A stretch of 64,000 nt of DNA, taken from assembly GCA_945874145.1 (NCBI GenBank), contig CAMCFN010000009.1, positions 25,370 through 89,369 of the forward strand, given 5' to 3'. This DNA comes from Akkermansia muciniphila. GTDB taxonomy: Bacteria > Verrucomicrobiota > Verrucomicrobiia > Limisphaerales > SXTU01. Each line of letters opens with the position of its first letter. Position 1 is the stretch's first letter. Below the pieces are notes generated by a model that worked only from the letters and a program-made list of their open reading frames with translations, was not told the DNA's origin and made no database searches. This document shows positions 26,974 through 34,117 of the stretch, piece after piece. The translations under genes were made by a program, and so were the position numbers.

Positions 26974-27435
26974 ATGTCTGAAAACACCAACAACACGCGG
27001 CTAAACTTCCAAGGAACATACGAGTTCTTGGCGGACGCTGGTGGTCGGGTGCAGTTCCCGGCGAAATGGCGCCCAGCCGAGGAAGTCACGCTCTCGGTGA
27101 TGTATTGGAAAGACGAAGGCCAAGTGCATCCCTCCCTGTTGGTCTTGCAGAGACACACGGTGCAGAAGATGGAAGACAAACTGGAAAGCATGTCCTTCAG
27201 CGACCCTAAAGCGCAATCCCTCCGCCGGCTTCTGGGTGGAGACTCGGACGATTTGCGGCTGGATCCGACTGGGCGCATTCGATTACCTGAGAGATTGGCC
27301 ACGAAGGCGAAGCTTGGCAAGGGGGTCGTGCTGGTCGGGATGTTTGACCGTTTTCAGATCTGGAGCGCCGAACTTTACAAAGACATCCAGGCCGTTGACG
27401 AAGTGCTGCGTCCCGAAGCGGTCAAACTTATCTAG
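26974..27435 (+). CDS. mraZ: transcriptional regulator MraZ
   Basis: This 153-residue DNA-binding protein of the AbrB-like fold forms a ring and represses the dcw operon. Two swapped-hairpin repeats are visible: FLADAGGRVQFPAKWRP near the start and LRLDPTGRIRLPERLATKA in the second half, each with the conserved D-x-x-G-R-x-x-P pattern. The C-terminal part contains VVLVGMFDRFQIWS, as in other MraZ proteins. It is the first gene of the dcw cluster and has five TGGGN operator boxes in front. A purine-rich GGAGCAGGG sequence precedes the ATG. Length is close to E. coli MraZ (152). Confidence 0.93.
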   Translation: MSENTNNTRLNFQGTYEFLADAGGRVQFPAKWRPAEEVTLSVMYWKDEGQVHPSLLVLQRHTVQKMEDKLESMSFSDPKAQSLRRLLGGDSDDLRLDPTGRIRLPERLATKAKLGKGVVLVGMFDRFQIWSAELYKDIQAVDEVLRPEAVKLI

Positions 27436-27437
27436 CC

Positions 27438-27977
27438 ATGGGCCTGCTCAAACTCCTCAACACTGGCAAAAGCCTCGTTGGGCTCACGGACAAACTGGTT
27501 ACCAGAGTCCCGCTGGGCGAAGTTGTGCCGAACTTCAACAACCGGCCGGGGGCGGTGAGTCGCGCGGTTTCGGCAGTGCGCGGACGCAGGCGTGAGACTT
27601 TCGCAGGAGAAGGCAAACCGACGGCGCGCGCGGGCGGCCCCAAGATCCGCAGCACGGTAGAACCTGATCCCAAGCTCCCGAAAAACCCTTTCACCAAACC
27701 GCTGCCTAAACGCCGCCAGCCCAAGACCGATGCGGCGCTGGAAGTGCAGGCGGAACCCGTGGTCGTCGTGGCCTTAGCCCCCGCGTTTGTTCCCCCGTCG
27801 GCAGCAAAGAGCTGGGCCGCCCGGCTACGCGCGGTGCGGGACACCGTGAAGCGTCCAGTCGCCCGCAAGCTCAAGGTGCCGGCGCGGCTGGTCAAAGTCT
27901 TTGGCGAGAAGGCAGCGGCGGCACGGCGGCGGGTGCCACGTGGACCGCTGGCGGCGCGACAACTAGCGACGGCGTAA
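27438..27977 (+). CDS. uncharacterised basic protein between mraZ and rsmH
   Basis: This 179-residue protein was not recognised. It starts 2 bp after the mraZ stop and ends 16 bp before rsmH, so it is part of the dcw transcript. The composition is very basic and rich in Pro, Ala and Arg, with a short N-terminal amphipathic segment (MGLLKLLNTGKSLVGLTDKL) and a Lys/Pro-rich middle (around residues 68-100). An Arg/Lys/Ala-rich C-terminus (around 122-175) follows. There is no signal peptide and no membrane helix, and disorder is likely. It may bind nucleic acid or the anionic membrane surface. Its position suggests a link to division or wall synthesis, but that is only context. A chance ORF in GC-rich DNA is less likely, because it fills the gap exactly. 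Confidence 0.6.
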   Translation: MGLLKLLNTGKSLVGLTDKLVTRVPLGEVVPNFNNRPGAVSRAVSAVRGRRRETFAGEGKPTARAGGPKIRSTVEPDPKLPKNPFTKPLPKRRQPKTDAALEVQAEPVVVVALAPAFVPPSAAKSWAARLRAVRDTVKRPVARKLKVPARLVKVFGEKAAAARRRVPRGPLAARQLATA

Positions 27978-27993
27978 GACCGGCCCATGAACC

Positions 27994-28926
27994 GTGACAA
28001 ACTTCATCCACAACCCGGTGATGGTGGAGGAAGTGTTGGCCGCCCTCAGCCCCAGACCGGGCGGGGCGTTCGCCGACGGCACGCTGGGTTCGGCTGGGCA
28101 CGCGGTGGCGATACTGAAGGCCAGCGCACCGACTGGATCGCTCTTTGGCTGCGATCGCGATGGCGACGCCCTTGAGGCGGCGCGGGTGCGACTGGCGGCG
28201 GACTTTGCGGGCCGGTTCGAACTGCGCCGAGGAAATTTTGCGGAGCTGGCAGAGTGGTTGCCGGCGGGCAGTTGCGACGGGGTGCTGCTGGATTTGGGCG
28301 TAAGTTCGCCCCAATTGGATCGTGCGGAACGCGGGTTCAGCTTCCAGCAGGACGGTCCGCTGGACATGCGGATGGATGCGCGCCAGTTGCTGACGGCGGC
28401 AGAGTTGGTCAACACCGCCAGCGCGGATGAACTGGTGAAGATTTTCCGGGAATACGGTGATGAACCTGAGGCGCGGCGGATGGCGCGGGCCATCGAGCAG
28501 GATCGGCAGGCGAAGCGGTTTGAGACGACGCGGCAGCTCGCGGGGCTGATGGAACGAATCTCCCCCCGGCATGGACGCAAGGCACATCCGGCCACGCGGG
28601 TGTTTCAGGCGCTGCGCATCGCGGTGAACGACGAAATCGGCGCTTTGCAGCGCGGACTCGCGGGCGCGGTGCGACTCCTGAAGCCGGGTGGGCGGCTCGC
28701 GGTGATCACGTTTCACTCGCTCGAGGATCGCGTGGTGAAGACGTTCGGACGGGAGCTCGCACGGGACTACGTCGTGCCGGGCGAAGTGGATGTGCCGGAA
28801 CTCCGGCAGCCGCGAGCACCGGTGCTGCGGTTGGTGACGCGGAGGGCGCTTTGCGCCGGCGAAGCGGAAGTGGCGGCGAACCCGCGGGCGCGCAGCGCGC
28901 AACTGCGGGTGATGGAAAAAATTTGA
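27994..28926 (+). CDS. rsmH: 16S rRNA (cytosine(1402)-N(4))-methyltransferase
   Basis: This 310-residue SAM-dependent enzyme (formerly MraW) methylates C1402 in the ribosomal P site. Motifs are the N-terminal HNPVMVEEVLAAL, the SAM-binding GTLGSAGHA, LFGCDRDGDAL, CDGVLLDLGVSSPQLD, GFSFQQDGPLDMRMD, RVFQALRIAVNDE and FHSLEDRVVK, all of which are canonical. The start is a GTG at 27994; an ATG 7 nt upstream is out of frame. It is conserved as the second or third gene of dcw clusters in many phyla. Length matches the family (about 300-315). Confidence 0.96.
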   Translation: MTNFIHNPVMVEEVLAALSPRPGGAFADGTLGSAGHAVAILKASAPTGSLFGCDRDGDALEAARVRLAADFAGRFELRRGNFAELAEWLPAGSCDGVLLDLGVSSPQLDRAERGFSFQQDGPLDMRMDARQLLTAAELVNTASADELVKIFREYGDEPEARRMARAIEQDRQAKRFETTRQLAGLMERISPRHGRKAHPATRVFQALRIAVNDEIGALQRGLAGAVRLLKPGGRLAVITFHSLEDRVVKTFGRELARDYVVPGEVDVPELRQPRAPVLRLVTRRALCAGEAEVAANPRARSAQLRVMEKI

Positions 28927-28942
28927 GCGAAGCGTGAGGGCG

Positions 28943-29014
28943 ATGATGGGCAGCGCAGACAACGACAGTCACGGCACAACGTGCGGCAAGGATTTGCCCG
29001 TTGACCTTGGCTGA
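28943..29014 (+). CDS. short ORF between rsmH and ftsL (23 codons)
   Basis: This ATG-started ORF of 23 residues (MMGSADNDSHGTT..., ending VDLG) lies in the 97-bp gap and stops 9 nt before the ftsL start. No known domain. It belongs to a series of very short ORFs that precede core genes of this cluster. It may be translated to couple ribosomes to ftsL, or it may be chance in GC-rich DNA. Confidence 0.25.
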   Translation: MMGSADNDSHGTTCGKDLPVDLG

Positions 29015-29023
29015 TTAAAGCAC

Positions 29024-29461
29024 ATGGCAAAGAACCGTAAAATTCAGTCGGGCACCAGCGTCCGTTTGGGGCCGGCGGTGAAGGTGTTTTTCATCTGCCT
29101 CCTGATTGCCTCGCTTGGCATCACGTTCGTCTGGCAAAAGCGACAGCTCTACACGCTGGGCGTGAACAAAGACAAACTGGAGAAGCAATTGGTCCTGCTC
29201 AAACGCGAGAACGAACTGCGCCGCCAGCAGACGGCCATGATCCAGTCCCTGCCCTACCTGGATGCGCGCGTGAAGGAACTTAAACTCGGCCTCGGCGTGC
29301 CCACGCCCGACCAGATCCTCACGCTCGTCGAGGGGGCCGTCACCCGCGTCACCCCACGCAACCCGGCCCACCCCGTCGTCAGCGCGATAACCATGCCAGT
29401 CGACAAGACTTACCTCGCCTGGGCCACCAAACCTTTGCCGCCCACCAACCGCAAACGCTGA
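29024..29461 (+). CDS. ftsL: FtsL/DivIC-like cell-division protein
   Basis: This 145-residue single-pass membrane protein has a short cytoplasmic N-terminus, one helix (VKVFFICLLIASLGITFVWQ, about residues 19-38), and a coiled coil of about 35 residues (KDKLEKQLVLLKRENELRRQ onwards). A C-terminal extension has GVPTPDQILTLVEG. The topology and position directly before ftsI and after rsmH are those of FtsL, which links the FtsQ-FtsB complex to the FtsW-FtsI synthase. Sequence identity of FtsL proteins is low across phyla, so the call rests on topology and place. Confidence 0.8.
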   Translation: MAKNRKIQSGTSVRLGPAVKVFFICLLIASLGITFVWQKRQLYTLGVNKDKLEKQLVLLKRENELRRQQTAMIQSLPYLDARVKELKLGLGVPTPDQILTLVEGAVTRVTPRNPAHPVVSAITMPVDKTYLAWATKPLPPTNRKR

Positions 29462-29475
29462 ACGCAACCCCCTCC

Positions 29476-29538
29476 ATGAACCCCACCCCCGTCCGCCACG
29501 AAGACGAGTCCGAGTTCGAAATGAGCTTTGCCGCCTGA
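29476..29538 (+). CDS. 20-codon ORF overlapping the ftsI start
   Basis: This short ORF between ftsL and ftsI runs MNPTPVRHEDES and ends EMSFAA. It is acidic. Its stop and the ftsI ATG share one base (TGATG), an arrangement that favours re-initiation. It fills most of the 76-bp gap. No family could be assigned. Either a coupling leader or chance. Confidence 0.35.
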   Translation: MNPTPVRHEDESEFEMSFAA

Positions 29539-31682
29539 TGTCCGCCCGGCTCACAACTCAGCCCGCCACGCTGCAACCGTTCCAATATCGGCGGTTGGCA
29601 ACGATGGCATTTCTGTTGTTGCTGGCCTTCTGCGGGCTGGGCTACCGCCTCGTGGATCTGCAAGTGATCCAGCACGAGGCGCTAAAGGCCAAGGCCCTCG
29701 CCCAAGTGCGCAAGACCCAGATGCTGGAACCCCGGCGCGGGGACATTCGTGACAGCCGCGGAAACTTGCTGGCCACGAGCCGCCCGGTGAAGGACGTCTT
29801 CGCCGATCCCGTGCTGATCGGCGACCGCCAAGCCGTCATCGCCCGCGCATTGGCCCCCATTTTTCAAGTCCCCGAAGCCGAACTGCACCAGCGGCTGCTG
29901 CCACAGATTACGCTTCGCACCAACCCCGTTGCCCTGCTGGACGGCAAGTTGCTGACCAACCGTCACATCGTGGTGGTGGATGGCTACGTGACCACGCCGC
30001 AAGGCGCGCTGCACACCAACCGCCTCACCGCCCTCCTCAACGGCGGCATCACCACGAATTACTACGCCGTCGCCACCAACCGGCCGCTGGTCCTCAGCAA
30101 CAGCTACGTCGTCATCACCAACCGGCTGTTCTTCACCACCAACCGCCATGTGGTCCTCGCGCACAAGGTGCCCTTGGAACAGTGGGCGCAAATCAGCGCC
30201 ACCATGTCCAAGCTCCCCTTCGGCCTGACCTTGGAGGAGGAGAAAAAGAAATTGTCGCGCAAGGAGCGCGCCTTCAACCGCGAGCTGCGCGCCAAGGCCA
30301 TCAACTGCGACCCCGTGGAGGATCAGATTCGCATCTACCCCAACCAATCCCTCGCCGCGCACGTGCTCGGGTTCATGGGGCCGGCCAGCCGCACCAATGC
30401 TAACACCGGAACCGTCCGCATCGAGACCGTCGGCCTCGACGGCGTGGAGCGCACGCTCGATGCACAACTCCGGGGTGCCCGCGGCTGGCGCGAGATGGAG
30501 ATGGGCGGTCGCGGGGCCGAACTGGTGATGAACCGCCAGCAGGAGGTCGATCCGCAGGACGGCCTCAACGCCGTGCTCACCATCGACGCGGCGATGCAGC
30601 ACATCCTAGAGACGGAGCTAGCAAAAATCATGGTTCGATTCAACCCCGTCAGCGCCTCCGGCATCGTGCTTCGCCCCCGCACTGGCGAGATTCTCGCGAT
30701 GGGTTCGCATCCGACTTATGATCCAAACCAGCCGGGAAAAACCCCCATCACCGCGCTTAAAAACCGCATGATCGTGGACAACTACGAGCCCGGATCCACC
30801 GCTAAAATCATCTCCATCGGAGCCGCGCTGAATGCTGGCCTCACCACCTTGGGCGAACGGGTTGACTGCGAACGCGGCCGCTGGCTCTACAAGGGCATTC
30901 CGCTCCGTGACCACGACCCGCTGGGCATCCTCTCGGTCGAAGAAGTGATGATGAAATCCTCGAACATCGGCTCCGCCAAAATCGGAATCCGGCTGGGCGA
31001 TCAAGGGTTATTCAACTACCTCACCGGCTTCGGCTTTGGCCAACGCAGTGGCATCATGCTCCCGGGCGAGTCGCGCGGACTTTTGATTCCAGTCAACAAA
31101 TGGGACGGCATCACCGGCTCCCGCGTGTCCATCGGCCATTCTGCCGCCGCGACGCCCTTGCAGATGGCTCTGGCCATGGCCGCCATCGCCAACGGCGGCA
31201 AGCTCATGCGCCCGCTGCTGGTGGACCGGCTCGAAGATTCCGAACATCGCGTCGTGTTCAAGAATCAACCACAAGTCGTGCGCCAGGTGCTCAAGCCCGA
31301 AGTCGCGCGACAAGTCGCCACGACGCTTAAGCGCGTCGTCTCGACCGACGGCACCGCCGAGAAGGCCCGCCTCGGCTATTACACCGCTGCAGGCAAGACC
31401 GGCACCGCGCAGAAGCTTGAAAACGGCCAATACAGCCACAGCAAATACTTCTCGTCATTCATTGGATTTTTCCCGGCGGATAATCCCGAACTGCTCATTT
31501 ACGTCTGCGTGGATGAACCCGAAAAGTCCAAGGGCTTCTATGGCGGGCAAGTCGCCGCTCCGGCCTTCCGCGACATCGCCCTCAACTCCGCCGCCTACCT
31601 GAACATCCGACCCGAGAGCGCCGTGGGCGAGCCCGTGACCGGTGTCGCAGAGGGACCACAAACCACGAACCGGACGAATTGA
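29538..31682 (+). CDS. ftsI: septal peptidoglycan transpeptidase, PBP3/FtsI type, with TNR-rich insertion
   Basis: This 714-residue class B penicillin-binding protein cross-links septal peptidoglycan. It has one N-terminal membrane helix (about 22-38), then a pedestal domain with RRGDIRDSRGNLLATS. The transpeptidase domain carries all three active-site motifs: S420-T-A-K in YEPGSTAKII, S474-S-N in MKSSNIG, and K620-T-G in AGKTGTAQK. Between residues about 126 and 212 there is an unusual repeat-rich insertion with five TNR tripeptides (140, 160, 180, 194, 201), each followed by hydrophobic strands such as HIVVV and HVVL. Without it the length would approach that of typical FtsI (about 590-630). 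It lies downstream of ftsL and upstream of murE, as usual. The start ATG overlaps the stop of a 20-codon ORF. Confidence 0.94.
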   Translation: MSARLTTQPATLQPFQYRRLATMAFLLLLAFCGLGYRLVDLQVIQHEALKAKALAQVRKTQMLEPRRGDIRDSRGNLLATSRPVKDVFADPVLIGDRQAVIARALAPIFQVPEAELHQRLLPQITLRTNPVALLDGKLLTNRHIVVVDGYVTTPQGALHTNRLTALLNGGITTNYYAVATNRPLVLSNSYVVITNRLFFTTNRHVVLAHKVPLEQWAQISATMSKLPFGLTLEEEKKKLSRKERAFNRELRAKAINCDPVEDQIRIYPNQSLAAHVLGFMGPASRTNANTGTVRIETVGLDGVERTLDAQLRGARGWREMEMGGRGAELVMNRQQEVDPQDGLNAVLTIDAAMQHILETELAKIMVRFNPVSASGIVLRPRTGEILAMGSHPTYDPNQPGKTPITALKNRMIVDNYEPGSTAKIISIGAALNAGLTTLGERVDCERGRWLYKGIPLRDHDPLGILSVEEVMMKSSNIGSAKIGIRLGDQGLFNYLTGFGFGQRSGIMLPGESRGLLIPVNKWDGITGSRVSIGHSAAATPLQMALAMAAIANGGKLMRPLLVDRLEDSEHRVVFKNQPQVVRQVLKPEVARQVATTLKRVVSTDGTAEKARLGYYTAAGKTGTAQKLENGQYSHSKYFSSFIGFFPADNPELLIYVCVDEPEKSKGFYGGQVAAPAFRDIALNSAAYLNIRPESAVGEPVTGVAEGPQTTNRTN

Positions 31683-31692
31683 ACTCAAGCCC

Positions 31693-31953
31693 GTGATCGC
31701 CACCCAAACCATCACCACCACCGCAACGCTCGCAAGCCCGGCGCTGCCGGAGGCTGGAGGTCACACTCCGGCCGCGCTGCGCTGCGCGCCCGCCCGGGCG
31801 CTCGTCCTCTCGCAAAGCTGGGTGCCCTTCCGGGGCGCGCACCACGAACATTCTGATCTGCGGCGAAGCACCCTGCGGGCCGCCCGGGCATTTTCACTTC
31901 TCTCGAGCCAGCTCGCCACCCGTCGTGGCGGGGAACCGTCGTCAACCAACTGA
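31693..31953 (+). CDS. possible 86-codon ORF between ftsI and murE
   Basis: A GTG-started frame runs from 10 nt after the ftsI stop to 4 nt before the chosen murE ATG. It begins VIATQTITTTATLASPALPE and then becomes Arg/Ala/Ser-rich without recognisable domain. The region is 275 bp, longer than other gaps in the cluster, and contains nothing else I recognise. Coding status is uncertain. It is recorded because it exactly fills the gap. Confidence 0.25.
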   Translation: MIATQTITTTATLASPALPEAGGHTPAALRCAPARALVLSQSWVPFRGAHHEHSDLRRSTLRAARAFSLLSSQLATRRGGEPSSTN

Positions 31954-31957
31954 CCCG

Positions 31958-33460
31958 ATGCTCTTGAAACAACTTGTAGAGGGCCTTTCGATGCTGCGTT
32001 GCGAAGGCCCGCTTGAGCGAACGGTGGCGGGGGTTACCGCTGACTCCCGCCACTTGTCGCCGGGCATGGTGTTCGTGGCCATGCCGGGTGAGCGGCACGA
32101 CGGGCACGACTTCATCAGCATGGCGATTGATCGTGGCGCAGCGGCCATCATCTGTGAACGCAATGGTTTTTCTTCGGGTCGCGCCACCAAGATTCTGGTC
32201 CCCGATGCGCGCGTGGCGCTGGCGGTCTTGGCGGCGAATTTCCATGGCCACCCGAGCCGGAAGCTCAAGGTCATCGGCGTCACCGGCACCAACGGCAAGA
32301 CGACCGTCAGCTTCATGGTGAAGCACATTCTGGAGGCGGCCGGCATTCACACTGGGTTGCTCGGCACCATCCGCTACGAAATCGGGGACCGCGTGCTCCC
32401 CGCGCAACGCACCACGCCGGAAGCGTCCGACACGCAACAGTTCCTGGCGCAAATGGTGCGCGCCGGCTGCGGTGCATGTGTGATGGAGGTAAGTTCGCAC
32501 GCACTCGCGCAAAAGCGTGTGCACGGCGTCCAGTTCGACCTTGGCATTTTCACGAACCTCACGCAGGACCACCTCGATTTCCACGGGGACATGGAGAGCT
32601 ACTACGAAGCCAAGAAACAGCTCTTCACCAGCATTCAGGAGGGGACCAAACCGGGTGCGGCGATTCTGAATATTGACGATGCTGCGGGAGCCCGGATCGC
32701 GCACGAAACCAGTGCAGAGGTGCAGCTCACCTACGGCCTCGACGAGTCGGCCAAGTTGCGCGCCACCGAATTCCAGCTCGGCCACGGCGAGACGAGCTTC
32801 ACGGCGGAAACCCCAGCTGGCCGCTTCGCGGTGCGGATGCCGCTCATCGGACGGCACAACATTTACAACGCGCTGGCCGCCATTGGGGCCGCGCTGGCGC
32901 TGCGCCTGCCCATCCCGAAGATTCAGTCGGCGCTGCGCACCATGCCGCCCGTTCCCGGCCGGCTGGAACGGGTGCTCGCGGGGCAGCCGTTCAGTGTTTT
33001 CGTGGACTACGCGCACACCGAGGACGCGCTCCAGCACGTCCTCCGCACCGTGCGTGAAATCACGTCGGGCCGGGTGCTGCTCACGTTCGGTTGTGGCGGT
33101 GCGCGCGACACGGACAAGCGCGCCAAGATGGGCAAGGTAGCCGCCCTGCTCGCGGACCAGACCATCATCACCAGCGACAACCCACGCCGCGAATCTCCGG
33201 CCGCCATCGCCGCGCAGATTGAAGCCGGTTTCCGCTCAGTGCGCCCGGACCAGTTCACGGTGGAGCTGGATCGCGCTCAGGCCATCCGCGCCTTGCTCTG
33301 CCAAGCACGCCCCGGTGACACGGTCCTCATCGCCGGCAAAGGCCACGAGACGTATCAGGAATTTGAAGACACCGTGGTCCCGTTCGACGACTGCGTGCAC
33401 GCCCAAGAAGCGTTGGAAGAGCTCGGCTACTACGAACCTCAACTGGCCAAAGCCGCCTGA
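31958..33460 (+). CDS. murE: UDP-MurNAc-L-Ala-D-Glu--meso-DAP ligase
   Basis: This 500-residue cytoplasmic Mur ligase adds the third amino acid to the peptidoglycan stem. Features are the N-terminal uridine-binding part (GVTADSRHLSPGMVFVAMPG), the ATP-binding P-loop VIGVTGTNGKTTVS, EVSSHALAQKRVHG, FTNLTQDHLDFHGDMESYYEAK with the carbamylated-Lys region, RHNIYNALAAIGA and FVDYAHTEDAL. Specificity is indicated by the DNPR motif in TSDNPRRESP, which recognises meso-diaminopimelate, so a Gram-negative-type A1-gamma peptidoglycan is expected. The start chosen is the ATG at 31958 (MLLKQLVEG); a GTG 33 nt upstream is in frame. Confidence 0.96.
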   Translation: MLLKQLVEGLSMLRCEGPLERTVAGVTADSRHLSPGMVFVAMPGERHDGHDFISMAIDRGAAAIICERNGFSSGRATKILVPDARVALAVLAANFHGHPSRKLKVIGVTGTNGKTTVSFMVKHILEAAGIHTGLLGTIRYEIGDRVLPAQRTTPEASDTQQFLAQMVRAGCGACVMEVSSHALAQKRVHGVQFDLGIFTNLTQDHLDFHGDMESYYEAKKQLFTSIQEGTKPGAAILNIDDAAGARIAHETSAEVQLTYGLDESAKLRATEFQLGHGETSFTAETPAGRFAVRMPLIGRHNIYNALAAIGAALALRLPIPKIQSALRTMPPVPGRLERVLAGQPFSVFVDYAHTEDALQHVLRTVREITSGRVLLTFGCGGARDTDKRAKMGKVAALLADQTIITSDNPRRESPAAIAAQIEAGFRSVRPDQFTVELDRAQAIRALLCQARPGDTVLIAGKGHETYQEFEDTVVPFDDCVHAQEALEELGYYEPQLAKAA

Positions 33461-33463
33461 ACC

Positions 33464-33700
33464 ATGGCCCGGAACGCCACCGAAGAAATCAACTGGAAGC
33501 CGCGCAACCTGCGTAAGCGGGACGCCCGGGCGCGCATGGCGCAATTGCAAAGAAGCCTGCCGTTCGGGGTGCATGAATTGTTCGCCACCGAACCCGCGCG
33601 GGTGGAATCAGCTGCCGACCCGGGCAGCGGAGCCAGACCCAAACGCACCGAACCAGCCGTGCTGCTGTGGGAACCGCGCCCGCAAGGAGGCGGCTGCTAG
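33464..33700 (+). CDS. small basic ORF (78 aa) between murE and murF
   Basis: This ORF starts 3 bp after the murE stop. The sequence begins MARNATEEINWKPRNLRKRD, then RARMAQLQRSLPFGVHELFA, with a Pro/Arg-rich end. The first half looks like a charged helix, and there is no membrane segment or signal peptide. No family recognised. It heads a chain of three small ORFs packed without gaps up to murF. Base composition resembles its neighbours. Confidence 0.5.
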   Translation: MARNATEEINWKPRNLRKRDARARMAQLQRSLPFGVHELFATEPARVESAADPGSGARPKRTEPAVLLWEPRPQGGGC

Positions 33701-33701
33701 C

Positions 33702-33884
33702 ATGAAGCCCCTCCCGCCCAGATTCGGCGAGTTGACGAACCCGATCCTCCGCACCGGAGCTTCCGCAACCCGGCAGTCTCGATCCGGAAAGCCCAGTGCT
33801 GCCCCCCCTTCAGGCCGAGCCGAATTCTGCCGGGGCACCGCTCGATTTGATTGGATCACCAAAGCCAAAACCACAACCCCATGA
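33702..33884 (+). CDS. small ORF (60 aa) between murE and murF
   Basis: This ORF starts one base after the stop of the preceding small ORF, and its stop overlaps the next ATG as ATGA. The translation (MKPLPPRFGELTNPILRTGA...) is Pro/Arg/Ser-rich with one cysteine, and is less protein-like than its neighbours. No domain recognised. The tight packing is the main reason to list it. Confidence 0.35.
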   Translation: MKPLPPRFGELTNPILRTGASATRQSRSGKPSAAPPSGRAEFCRGTARFDWITKAKTTTP

Positions 33885-34117
33885 ACCCCATCAACTCGCC
33901 CCAGGCCCCCCGCCCTGCCCTGCGCAATGTTGATTTGTGCCGGCAGCTCAACGCGTTGCGCCAGCCCCCGGCCGCCACCGCGCCGCCCATCTTTCCCGAC
34001 GCCGATGCCGCGCCGGCCGCACTCAACGCGGAGGCCGGTCTGCGCCAGCTCTTCCGCCGTCCCGTGACCGTGCCGTGGCTGGCCCAGTCCGAAGCGTTCC
34101 GCACCTTGGCTGAGTAA
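33881..34117 (+). CDS. small ORF (78 aa) immediately before murF
   Basis: The ATG overlaps the stop of the previous small ORF (ATGA), and the stop codon is directly followed by the murF ATG. The sequence begins MNPINSPQAPRPALRNVDLC, continues RQLNALRQPPAAT, and ends with QLFRRPVTVPWLAQSEAFRT. It is Ala/Pro-rich and probably cytoplasmic. No family recognised. Zero spacing to murF suggests translational coupling. Confidence 0.5.
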   Translation: MNPINSPQAPRPALRNVDLCRQLNALRQPPAATAPPIFPDADAAPAALNAEAGLRQLFRRPVTVPWLAQSEAFRTLAE

